NCBI GenBank assembly: GCA_946543495.1
Contig: CAMNLS010000007.1
Location: 1-18,753, forward strand
Direction of reading: 5' to 3'
From: an uncultured Selenomonadales bacterium
Lineage (GTDB): Bacteria; Bacillota; Negativicutes; Selenomonadales; Selenomonadaceae
Length of the DNA: 18,753 nt
Part shown: positions 1 through 7,020 of the stretch, in pieces
Layout of the letters: every line of letters begins with the position of its first letter
Numbering within the stretch: the first letter of the stretch is position 1
Position numbers and translations under genes: made by a program
Notes under the pieces: generated by a model
What the model was told of the DNA's origin: nothing
Database searches by the model: none
What the model saw: the letters and a program-made list of their open reading frames with translations, nothing else

Positions 1-581
1 TGACGCCAACGCATTACACTGATAAAATTTGCGCGGCGATTGACTTGGCAAAAAATCGCGGACTTTGCCTTCCGATTGTTTGGAATTCCAATGCTTACGA
101 AAATATTTCGACGTTAGAGACTTTGCGCGGGCGCGTTGATGTCTTCTTGCCCGATTTAAAATATTTTAATGACGAAGCGGCTAAAATTTATTCCAACGCG
201 CCGAATTACTTTAAAATTGCAAGTTCAGCTGTTAAAAAAATGTTTGAACTTGTCGGAGCCGCACAGATTGTCGGCGGGCAGATGATTCGCGGCGTTATCG
301 TTCGCCATCTCGTCTTGCCGAATTTCAGACGCGACGCGATTAAAATTGTCGATTGGCTCCACGAAACGTTCGGCGATGATATTTTTATCAGCTTGATGAA
401 TCAATACACGCCGATTTATCGTTCAAACGAATTCAAAAAAATAAGCCGCACGCTCACGACCTTTGAATATAATTCCGTCGTCGAACATGCGGTTAAGCTT
501 GGGATAAGGAATTGTTTCGTGCAAGTCGGCAAGACAGCCGATAAAAGTTTCATTCCGAATTTCAATCTGAATGGCGTTTAG
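1..581 (+). CDS. Radical SAM protein, PflX/PflA-like (5' end cut by window edge)
   Basis: The reading frame is open from base 3, with TPTHYTDKI preceding any start codon, so the gene begins outside the window and the N-terminal CxxxCxxC iron-sulfur motif is not visible. What remains is the C-terminal two thirds of a pyruvate-formate-lyase-activating-enzyme-like radical SAM barrel: TPTHY, LPIVWNSNAYE, DVFLPDLKYF, a GVIVRHLVLPNF strand, ISLMNQYTP and a closing SFIPNFNLNGV. These match the COG1313 (PflX) group from memory of the family. Members are presumed to bind a 4Fe-4S cluster and S-adenosylmethionine and to generate a radical; the substrate is generally unknown. The stop codon TAG overlaps the TAA of the convergent gene by three bases (TTAG at 578-581), and no terminator hairpin is visible between them, so transcripts probably run into each other. 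Confidence 0.85.
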   Translation, partial: TPTHYTDKICAAIDLAKNRGLCLPIVWNSNAYENISTLETLRGRVDVFLPDLKYFNDEAAKIYSNAPNYFKIASSAVKKMFELVGAAQIVGGQMIRGVIVRHLVLPNFRRDAIKIVDWLHETFGDDIFISLMNQYTPIYRSNEFKKISRTLTTFEYNSVVEHAVKLGIRNCFVQVGKTADKSFIPNFNLNGV

Positions 582-1366
582 GTATCGCTCCTATGCGGTT
601 GCCATTCGACCGTTACTTTAATTTCCTCGTTAGCTTTTGCCTCCATAGTGTATGCGTAAGGTTTATCATGCCAAACAGGCGTTATCTTATCCAATATTGT
701 CTTTTCATTCATAGTCAGCTTAGTGTAGTCTATCCAATAGGGAATACGCTTGGAATTATCCTCGGGGTCGCGAATATCCAAGCTTCTGAGTTGCAAGCGA
801 ATTTGTCCTGATACAGTTGCTTTAGCAATAAAATTCAACTTCCCTTCATAGGATTGAATTTGGTAACCTATTCCCCCATTTTGATACCAAGCAGGCTTTA
901 ACAGGTTTACTTTATTATCGGATACGGAAAGGATTTGAAAATCACCCGCAGTCGTCATCAACTTAATATCGATTCGGGCTGTGAAATAACGCTTAAATTT
1001 ATTGAGTATAATATCGGCGTTCTTGTGAATTATCGCGAAATCGAGATTCTCTTCGTTATTAATTGTCGTAAAATCTTGCTTAAGGAAACGTTTCACGTCT
1101 TGATACGGCAGATGATTACGTTGACTTATCTCCACGTCCTCTAAAACTCTCGTGACGCCAATGACCCCATACATGAAACGGTTACGACCAAAAACATTTT
1201 TTTGGTAATAAGTTGCCGCGTAGCGATAAAGTTCCTCGTCAAAGTAAGCGGTAAATAGTCCATACGTTCGACTTGATTCAAACATCGCCTTCAGGCAATC
1301 ATTTGGCAGGTTCGAGGGCATACTCGGATTGTTCTTCCCTTCGGCGAGTATCTTCTCGACTTGCAA
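578..1366 (-). CDS. Out-of-frame C-terminal module of the asparagine-synthase-like gene
   Basis: This frame encodes 262 residues from a TTG at 1366 with no credible ribosome binding site. The frame stays open further upstream, back into the G tract at 1390-1400, so it is best read as the 3' part of the gene at 1368-2867 rather than a separate gene. One base fewer in the tract joins the two frames through ...RLTGGGVFHLQPRDLQVEK into one 762-residue protein. The first ~120 residues look helical (CLKAMFESSRTYGLFTAYFDEELYRYAATYY). The last ~110 look beta-rich, with LRSLDIRDPEDNSKRIPYW, PVWHDKPYAYTMEAK and a closing VEWQPH. I recall similar tails on capsule or lipopolysaccharide synthesis proteins but cannot name a family. 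It may be a carbohydrate-interacting domain; this is inference. In the sequenced state this part is probably not translated. Confidence 0.7.
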   Translation of the reverse strand: MQVEKILAEGKNNPSMPSNLPNDCLKAMFESSRTYGLFTAYFDEELYRYAATYYQKNVFGRNRFMYGVIGVTRVLEDVEISQRNHLPYQDVKRFLKQDFTTINNEENLDFAIIHKNADIILNKFKRYFTARIDIKLMTTAGDFQILSVSDNKVNLLKPAWYQNGGIGYQIQSYEGKLNFIAKATVSGQIRLQLRSLDIRDPEDNSKRIPYWIDYTKLTMNEKTILDKITPVWHDKPYAYTMEAKANEEIKVTVEWQPHRSDT

Positions 1367-1367
1367 A

Positions 1368-2867
1368 TCACGCGGCTGTAAATGAAATACCCCCCCCCCC
1401 GGTCAACCTATTAGTTGTCACGCGCCGACGGGGGAAACGTTCGGTTATTTTCTTCGCGTATTCGATTGTTTCGGGCGCAATGGAGCGGTCGCCTTGAAAT
1501 GGAAATGTCAATAAATCCGGTGCATAGCGAGTAAAAATAATGGTTATAAGTAATTGGGGATCTAAACATTTTGATGTATAAAGTTGTAAAGTTCGCAAAA
1601 CAGGATCTAGCGTAGGAGAAAGTTCAAAAGAATTCCTTAGATAATGACTAAGAAAGCCATCTTTCCCGTAATGGTGTCTGCAACGTGTTTCTTGATACAT
1701 ATATTGTGGAATATCTTCAGAGTTTGGATTTTCAATCTTACGTTTGTCACAAACCGTACGAAAGTTTGATTTAAGAATGGTTTCAATGGAATGAGATAAT
1801 TTGTTAGATAAAAAACGAGAATAATGCTTTGTTATCAAACATTGATTTTCTATAAAAGTTCTTGGTGATTCATGCCAATAACCTCGCAATCCATCTGACA
1901 ATCCACTAAGACAATATTTCTTATAAATCCCTTTATTTATCCAAGATACAGAAGGAGCTTTATGAAAGGGGTGACGCACATAAATATCAATATTAAAGGG
2001 ATCAAAGAAACTAAAATTTAAAACCGGATTATTGGGAAGAGATTGATTCAACTTAAAACCGTAATATTCAGCGATTTTTTCGGCAATCTCAAAATCTTCC
2101 TTAAAAGTATGAAAACTTCGCTTGTAAGAATTGATTCGTATCTTGTTTAAATCTATACCTGAAACCAATAAAGGAATAATCGAAATTCTTGTGTCAAATC
2201 CTCCCGATAAATCTGCTTGAATAAATTGCGTATGTTGAGCAATACCGCGTAAGACGTTGCTCCAAAAATCAAGCCAATTATCTAAAGTAAGCATTCCATC
2301 TTCCGAATCAAGAGGAACGGTATTTTCTTTATAATCAATCAGCTCAATTTCAAGGATTTTTTTTTCAATGTTAAGGTGTACAATTGCACTTCTGTCTATA
2401 AGTTGAATTTCATTAACTGCGGTCTCCGAATATGTATGACTACACAGACTATTGACCAGAAAGTAATGACAATAGTCGCGGTTGACCGTGAGTGGATATT
2501 TGAACTTCACGTGGTCTAGAAGACGGAAGAAGGAATTACTCAACGCAAAGTAATCACCGTGGCGGAAAAGGTAAATGCCCCAGCAACCGTTCAAGTCTTG
2601 CTTAATTGTAATCTTGCCGTCCTTAACTCCGACGTAGACATAGCAACCGCGCCCGTCCAAACCTGCGATTGCTTTGGGAGTCAAGTTATCGTCCTCGTAA
2701 ATGCCCGTGCGTTGAATCGAATAACCGTAAAGCTTCGTTTGAACATCGGAGAGGTTGTCAGACGTAATCAAGAAGAATTCTTTTTCCACGTCGAAGTAGT
2801 TGACGCTGTTCTTCTCAAGCTCGGTGATTTGCTCTAAAAGCTTTTTGTGTTCGTCAGCGTTTATCAT
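1368..2867 (-). CDS. Asparagine-synthase-like amidotransferase/ligase, truncated at a G11 tract
   Basis: As read, this is a 499-residue product ending TGGGGISFTAA, just after the homopolymer. I start it at ATG 2867 (MINADEHKK) because AGAAAGG lies 9 bases upstream; ATGs at 2873 and 2876 are alternatives. Residues 1-190 resemble the class II glutaminase-like N-terminal half of asparagine synthetase but lack the Cys2 nucleophile. The synthetase half carries an ATP-pyrophosphatase loop, LSGGFDTR, at about 220-227 (canonical SGGxDS), and ends around ETIEYAKKITERF. Such glutaminase-dead paralogues are common in surface-polysaccharide loci, where they are thought to amidate sugar acids; the substrate here is unknown. 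A strong promoter lies directly upstream. The interior (about 1500-2455) is markedly AT-richer than both ends. A frameshift at the tract separates it from its C-terminal module at 578-1366. Confidence 0.75.
   Translation of the reverse strand: MINADEHKKLLEQITELEKNSVNYFDVEKEFFLITSDNLSDVQTKLYGYSIQRTGIYEDDNLTPKAIAGLDGRGCYVYVGVKDGKITIKQDLNGCWGIYLFRHGDYFALSNSFFRLLDHVKFKYPLTVNRDYCHYFLVNSLCSHTYSETAVNEIQLIDRSAIVHLNIEKKILEIELIDYKENTVPLDSEDGMLTLDNWLDFWSNVLRGIAQHTQFIQADLSGGFDTRISIIPLLVSGIDLNKIRINSYKRSFHTFKEDFEIAEKIAEYYGFKLNQSLPNNPVLNFSFFDPFNIDIYVRHPFHKAPSVSWINKGIYKKYCLSGLSDGLRGYWHESPRTFIENQCLITKHYSRFLSNKLSHSIETILKSNFRTVCDKRKIENPNSEDIPQYMYQETRCRHHYGKDGFLSHYLRNSFELSPTLDPVLRTLQLYTSKCLDPQLLITIIFTRYAPDLLTFPFQGDRSIAPETIEYAKKITERFPRRRVTTNRLTGGGGISFTAA
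1390..1400 (-). repeat. Homopolymeric G11 tract (candidate phase-variation switch)
   Basis: Eleven consecutive C on the plus strand read as G11 in the coding strand of the asparagine-synthase-like gene. With 11 G the frame ends after ISFTAA. With 10 G it continues through 270 further codons to the stop at 578. With 12 G I traced the third frame and it also ends quickly. No other G or C run of this length occurs in the window. Poly-G tracts of 9-11 bases are the classic slipped-strand contingency loci of Campylobacter and other mucosal bacteria. A sequencing or assembly length error is the main alternative. Confidence 0.8.
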
Positions 2868-2874
2868 AAGCATC

Positions 2875-2890
2875 ATCCTTTCTGAAGGAT
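2875..2890. promoter_or_regulatory. Perfect inverted repeat over transcription start and Shine-Dalgarno
   Basis: ATCCTTTCTGAAGGAT has 6-bp arms and a 4-base loop. It lies between the -10 box and the start codons of the asparagine-synthase-like gene and includes the AAGG of the ribosome binding site. It could be an operator, or a small 5' mRNA hairpin that hides the Shine-Dalgarno. The predicted transcription start (~2883) lies inside it, which favours a DNA operator over a full RNA hairpin. No regulator is identified. Confidence 0.4.
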
Positions 2891-2918
2891 TTATATCACA
2901 CGGCGGGCGACTTGTCAA
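2890..2918 (-). promoter_or_regulatory. Sigma-70 promoter of the asparagine-synthase-like gene
   Basis: On the minus strand TTGACA (2918-2913), a 17-base spacer and TATAAA (2895-2890) form a near-consensus promoter. Transcription would start near 2883, giving a leader of only about 16 bases before ATG 2867. The -35 box overlaps the T tract of the preceding ald terminator. Confidence 0.75.
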
Positions 2919-2954
2919 AAAAAGAACAACAGCTCCGTTCACAAGTCGGAGCTG
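2917..2954 (-). terminator. Rho-independent terminator of ald
   Basis: The arms CAGCTCCG (2930-2937) and CGGAGCTG (2947-2954) pair perfectly around a 9-base loop. On the minus strand they are followed by TTGTTC and seven T. The hairpin lies about 55 bases past the ald stop. It separates ald from the next gene on the same strand, and its T tract runs straight into that gene's -35 box. Confidence 0.8.
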
Positions 2955-3008
2955 CTGAGCTTTTAAAGATTACCGAAGATTTTATCGGGGAGTGTCGCCC
3001 CCGTTCAT

Positions 3009-4130
3009 TTACGCAAGAAATTTTGTATAGTCGACGTATTCAATGCCGAGAGCTTCAGAAACCGCCTTGTTCGTAAGGTTGCCGCCAATCGTGTTGAGAC
3101 CTTTGGCAAGACCTGCGTCTTCAGCGCAAGCCGCCTTCCAACCTTTACCCGCGATTCTAAGGGCGTAGGGCAACGTTACATTTGTAAGGGCAAGCGTGGA
3201 CGTTCTGGAGACTGCGCCAGGGATATTGGCAACGGAATAGTGAATGACGCCGTGTTTAACAAAAGTCGGGTTGGTGTGCGTGGTGACGTGGTCGCAAGTG
3301 GCAATGGAGCCGCCTTGGTCAATCGCAACGTCGACGATAACCGAGCCGCGCTTCATAGTCTTAACCATGTCTTCGGTAACGAGTTGAGGAGTCTTCGCGC
3401 CGGGGATAAGCACCGCACCGATTAGAAGGTCTGCTTGCTTAGTCCATTGCGCGATATTGTAGCTGTTGCTCATAACAGTGCAGACGCGTCCGCCGAAGAT
3501 GTCATCAAGGTAGCGGAGCCGCTCAATCGACAGGTCTATAACGGTGACGCGGGCACGCATTCCGACTGCAATCTTAGCCGCATTGGTGCCGACTACGCCG
3601 CCGCCGATTATGACGACTTGCCCAGACTCAACGCCGCTCACGCCGCCGAGCAAGACGCCGCGTCCGCCGTATTGACTTTCAAGGAACTGCGCCCCAAGCT
3701 GAACGGACATGCGTCCAGCAATTTCGCTCATAGGGGCGAGCAACGGTAAACTTTTGCCGTCACGACCCACAACCGTCTCGTATGCAATGCCTGTAACTTT
3801 TTTATCAAGCAACGCTTTTGTAAGAGCCGGTTCGGGCGCAAGGTGCAGATACGTAAAAAGAATTTGTCCTTCGTGGAAGAGGTCGTATTCGGGTTCGAGC
3901 GGCTCTTTAACTTTTATAATCATCTCCGTATCGTCGAAGATTCTTTTCTTGTCCGCGACGATTTCCGCGCCGACTGCCGTATAACTTTCGTCCTCAAAGC
4001 CGGAGCCAATGCCAGCAGTCTTTTCGATAAGAACTTTATGCCCCGCCTTGACGAGTGCATCTGCGCCCGCCGGCGTCAAGCCTACGCGGTTTTCGTTGTT
4101 CTTAATTTCCTTCGATACGCCGATAATCAT
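3009..4130 (-). CDS. ald: Alanine dehydrogenase
   Basis: 373 residues, the usual length for Ald. The enzyme interconverts L-alanine with pyruvate, ammonium and NADH in the cytoplasm. Visible family signatures are [20 protein letters not shown] at the start, the substrate lysine region [22 protein letters not shown], the Rossmann glycine motif [13 protein letters not shown] (about 170-182), [12 protein letters not shown] and [14 protein letters not shown] start at ATG 4130 because GGAGG lies just upstream; the frame continues 20 codons further but those residues are unlike the family. It has its own promoter, whose -35 box covers the pgeF stop codon, and its own terminator. In this setting it may either capture the ammonium made by nitrite reduction or ferment alanine; that link is inference. 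Confidence 0.95.
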   Translation of the reverse strand: MIIGVSKEIKNNENRVGLTPAGADALVKAGHKVLIEKTAGIGSGFEDESYTAVGAEIVADKKRIFDDTEMIIKVKEPLEPEYDLFHEGQILFTYLHLAPEPALTKALLDKKVTGIAYETVVGRDGKSLPLLAPMSEIAGRMSVQLGAQFLESQYGGRGVLLGGVSGVESGQVVIIGGGVVGTNAAKIAVGMRARVTVIDLSIERLRYLDDIFGGRVCTVMSNSYNIAQWTKQADLLIGAVLIPGAKTPQLVTEDMVKTMKRGSVIVDVAIDQGGSIATCDHVTTHTNPTFVKHGVIHYSVANIPGAVSRTSTLALTNVTLPYALRIAGKGWKAACAEDAGLAKGLNTIGGNLTNKAVSEALGIEYVDYTKFLA

Positions 4131-4162
4131 TTGAATACCTCCAAAAACTTTCTTATGCCAAC

Positions 4163-4190
4163 ATGATACACCGCAAAAGAATAATGTCAA
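4163..4190 (-). promoter_or_regulatory. Promoter of ald overlapping the pgeF stop codon
   Basis: On the minus strand TTGACA (4190-4185) is followed after 16 bases by TATCAT (4168-4163). The TGA inside the -35 box is the pgeF stop codon. Predicted start is about 4156, giving a leader of roughly 25 bases. This lets ald be expressed independently of the upstream pair. Confidence 0.55.
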
Positions 4191-5023
4191 TAAGCAGACT
4201 TCAACGCGATTAAAGCCGCGATGCGCCCTGTACGGTCAAGATTTTTTTTCTGCGCGGCACGATATGAAAAGTACCAAGAACTTTCGCAACAAGTGCATTC
4301 GCCCGCCACGTCGATATTTTCTTCGGACACGCCGACTTCCATTAGCTGAAGGACATTAGCCCGCCACAAGTCCAGATAAATTTTCCCGTCACGATTAATC
4401 AATAATTCGCCGTGATTCTTCGGGAATGCCGCCTTGCACTTATCGACGACTTCGCCGCCGACTTCGTAGCAACATGCACCGATTGCCGGCGCAATTCCAA
4501 TCAAACAATCTTTAGGACGCGTCCCGAACTCTTCGCCCATCTTAAGCAACGTCTTCGCGGCAATTTTCTTTAATGTACCCTTCCAACCGCCGTGCGCCAG
4601 TCCAATCGCGCAGTTCTCCACGTCTACGAAGAAAATCGGCACGCAATCGGCAAAGCACAACATCAACGGCAAGCCGGGCGTGTTCGTGATGAGCGCGTCG
4701 GTTTCGGGTATAGAGTCGGCATAATTCGTACAGCCGCACCCGCGATAATTATCATCGACGCGGAAAATCTTTTCTCCGTGAACTTGATTGGGCGTGACGA
4801 TATCGGCAATGCCAAAGCCCAGCGATTGAAGAAATCTCTTCCGATTGGTAATGACATCTTCGGGCAAGTCTCCCACGTGAAGTGCAAGGTTCAAGCTGTC
4901 AAAGGGCGGCTTACTTACTCCGCCTAAACGCGTCGACACCGCATGGATTATCAAATCTTCAGGGAACGTCGAAAACTTCCCGTGCCAAAGATTATTCTCC
5001 GTGCGTCTCAAAAAGTAGCTCAT
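4187..5023 (-). CDS. pgeF: Peptidoglycan editing factor PgeF (laccase-domain/YfiH family)
   Basis: 278 residues, matching the YfiH/LACC1 family length. The family signatures are present: [20 protein letters not shown] near residue 30, [30 protein letters not shown], the metal-site histidine in [11 protein letters not shown] (about 140-150), and [15 protein letters not shown]. Known members hydrolyse or phosphorolyse purine nucleosides, and E. coli PgeF removes wrongly incorporated L-Ser-containing peptidoglycan precursors; older annotations say polyphenol oxidase or laccase. The ATG at 5023 has GAGGAG upstream. It starts 24 bases after the condensation-domain gene, so the two are probably co-transcribed. 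Confidence 0.9.
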   Translation of the reverse strand: MSYFLRRTENNLWHGKFSTFPEDLIIHAVSTRLGGVSKPPFDSLNLALHVGDLPEDVITNRKRFLQSLGFGIADIVTPNQVHGEKIFRVDDNYRGCGCTNYADSIPETDALITNTPGLPLMLCFADCVPIFFVDVENCAIGLAHGGWKGTLKKIAAKTLLKMGEEFGTRPKDCLIGIAPAIGACCYEVGGEVVDKCKAAFPKNHGELLINRDGKIYLDLWRANVLQLMEVGVSEENIDVAGECTCCESSWYFSYRAAQKKNLDRTGRIAALIALKSAY

Positions 5024-5047
5024 AAATTTATCTCCTCAAAAATTTTT

Positions 5048-6859
5048 TCACGACTGCAACCAAAGAACTTGATAGCGTTCCATTTGTTCAAGCGCGTAAT
5101 TCATCACCGACAACGCCACTTCCGAATTGTTACGAATGTTTTCAATCAATACAGCACGCGGAATTAATACCAAGTCAACTTTATCCGTCAAGACCTCGGC
5201 GGAAAGCGTGAGGCGTTGTTTATCTAAAAGGTTCGTGGGATTGACGAACGCATTCTTGCCAATGACATCAATCGGATTATACCAGCCGTCGCCGGCGTCC
5301 ACGTTGCGAACAAGCTTGCCGCTGACGACGAAGACAAAGTTTTCCTTGAGCATGTCGCCCGAAAGTCTGTCGCCCTCGTAGCGCGTGATGAGTTCCGCTT
5401 GATTCTCAAACAAGCCGATTGTGCCTTCATACCGTCCTTGAAGAATCGGTAGCTGTGATATGAAGTCGCGAATAATCTTGCGTTCGTCCGTAGCGTCTTT
5501 AGTATCCGACTGCAAATCAATTCGTTTGGCGAGTTTTTCTTTAAACGTTGCGAACTTTGCATTCCAATCCGTTAGCACTTGTTGAATCACGGCTTCATAA
5601 AGTGCGCAGAGCCGTTCGACTCCCACGTTGACGAATTGGCGTTCGTCGTAAAGGAAAGTTATCGACAAATTATTTTCGGAATAGCGGAAGTATGCTCCTA
5701 GCTTCATGCCTTGCGCGTCCCAAGAGTTACGCGAAATAATTTTGCCTTGAGCGGAGGCGGGCGTTTCGACGTAGTTAAGCTCGTTCGATTGAAACTCTTT
5801 GAAGCTGAGGAAGTGCGTAAAGAATTTTTTTCTAGTGCTCATCAAGTCTTCCAACGTTGTCCAATCAACGCAGCTGTAAGGCTTGGAGACAACCAGCTGG
5901 CGAAATTGCTGGCGGATAATCTGTTCGATTGTTGAATTGTTATCACTCGTCACGCGGACGGGAATCATATTGAGCGACGAATCAGCCGCAGAAAGAATTT
6001 GGCAAAAGAGACAATCGCGCCGCTTGTTAGTTAGTTGCAACATAAAGCCCCATGCACTTTGTAAAATCGCCGTGAGCATGACGCGGTTTGATTGAGCACG
6101 CCAACGCAAATCAGAGAGGATATCGGCGGGAAATTTCATGCGGAACGCCCTTTGACGATATGCACCTAAGCCAGCGCGCTCGTAAGGAAGTTCATCGGGC
6201 GGCGGCGCATTGTCGATAACTTTAGCCCAGTAATCACGAATGGCGGCTTGATTCATCGGCGGCAAGTCATCGGAAACTTTTTCTGGCTTATGCTCGGTGG
6301 GAATTTCTAAGACGCTTGCAAAAAATTTATTGGCATCGAAACTGTCTGCGATTAACTGCGCAACAGTCACGAGCACGGCGAATTCATCGACGCTTGTTTT
6401 ATATACCGCGAATCTAATCAAGAGGTCGTGTCGAATGTCGCAATCGCGGCGCATATCGGCTTCAAGAATTTTCCTGAACTCATCGTCAAGCTCGTCGGGT
6501 TCGACCTGTGTTAAGTTACGAAAAATCTTTTCGGGCTTTACGTTAGACATCGGCATAATAACTTTAATCGTGCGCTTGCCGACGTTGCAGAAGTTAGCAC
6601 GAAGGTTTTCATTGTAATTAAGCAAGCGATTAACAGCGATGCTGAATTTCATTGGGCTAACGGAGCCTGAAACTTTATAGAGCGTTTGAACGAAGAAATG
6701 CGGCGAGACGAAGTTTTTTCCCGTGAAGAATTTTTCTTCCTGCGCGGTCAAAGCCCTAATTGATTCAAGGTTGCGCGGGCTATAGGTGTCGACTTGTCGA
6801 CCGTATACGCTTTCCAAAATATTTTTCTCGTCGGGCGTGAGTTCAAGAATATTTTCCAT
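5048..6859 (-). CDS. Stand-alone degenerate NRPS condensation domain fused to a cyclic-nucleotide-binding-like domain
   Basis: 603 residues from ATG 6859, preceded by AGGAG. Residues 1 to about 440 read as a chloramphenicol-acetyltransferase-fold condensation domain, with NENLRANF at about 83-90 and an N-to-C lobe layout of the right size. The catalytic HHxxxDG is replaced by AQLIADS at 167-173: both histidines are lost and the aspartate kept, so peptide-bond formation by the usual mechanism is unlikely. Residues about 470-603 resemble a CRP-type cyclic-nucleotide-binding beta roll followed by a helix (ITRYEGDRLSGD, FVFVVSGKLV, IGKNAF, LSAEVL), but no helix-turn-helix follows. The canonical phosphate-binding cassette is not obvious. 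No adenylation or carrier domain is nearby. Function unknown; a sensor or binding protein is possible. It probably heads an operon with pgeF. Confidence 0.65.
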   Translation of the reverse strand: MENILELTPDEKNILESVYGRQVDTYSPRNLESIRALTAQEEKFFTGKNFVSPHFFVQTLYKVSGSVSPMKFSIAVNRLLNYNENLRANFCNVGKRTIKVIMPMSNVKPEKIFRNLTQVEPDELDDEFRKILEADMRRDCDIRHDLLIRFAVYKTSVDEFAVLVTVAQLIADSFDANKFFASVLEIPTEHKPEKVSDDLPPMNQAAIRDYWAKVIDNAPPPDELPYERAGLGAYRQRAFRMKFPADILSDLRWRAQSNRVMLTAILQSAWGFMLQLTNKRRDCLFCQILSAADSSLNMIPVRVTSDNNSTIEQIIRQQFRQLVVSKPYSCVDWTTLEDLMSTRKKFFTHFLSFKEFQSNELNYVETPASAQGKIISRNSWDAQGMKLGAYFRYSENNLSITFLYDERQFVNVGVERLCALYEAVIQQVLTDWNAKFATFKEKLAKRIDLQSDTKDATDERKIIRDFISQLPILQGRYEGTIGLFENQAELITRYEGDRLSGDMLKENFVFVVSGKLVRNVDAGDGWYNPIDVIGKNAFVNPTNLLDKQRLTLSAEVLTDKVDLVLIPRAVLIENIRNNSEVALSVMNYALEQMERYQVLWLQS

Positions 6860-6887
6860 ATCAAATTCTCCTGTGCGAAAAATTAAC

Positions 6888-6909
6888 GCGTATATGATAA
6901 CACATACGC
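6888..6909. promoter_or_regulatory. Imperfect inverted repeat upstream of the condensation-CNB gene
   Basis: The outer arms GCGTAT (6888-6893) and ATACGC (6904-6909) pair perfectly. Allowing one mismatch extends the pairing to 8 of 9 positions around a central ATAA. It covers a candidate minus-strand -10 box, TATCAT at 6900-6895, about 35 bases before the start codon; the matching -35 (GTGAAA, 17 bases away) is weak. It could be a repressor operator. Confidence 0.35.
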
Positions 6910-6954
6910 AAGTTATTTTCACGGTTGCTTTTCAAAAAATTAAAGGAAGGCTCG

Positions 6955-7020
6955 TCACTTAAATCTTTCTTTGATTATCTTTTCTATCTTACACGAATCA
7001 ATAGCACCATCTTCATCATA
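6955..7020 (-). pseudogene. Frame-shifted continuation of the helicase-associated protein
   Basis: Immediately past the stop of the 7016-8158 gene, a different frame encodes 21 residues beginning YDEDGAID and ending KIIKERFK, then stops. It has no start codon and no ribosome binding site. It reads as a natural continuation of LAKAIRDL with one inserted base (or two lost). The next helicase segment of the full-length family is absent. I take this as a sign of decay. Confidence 0.45.

Noticed and set aside
3435..4166. Plus-strand reading frames opposite ald (3435-3749, 3709-3984, 3843-4166).
   Set aside because: Antisense to a well-conserved ald with no start signals of their own.
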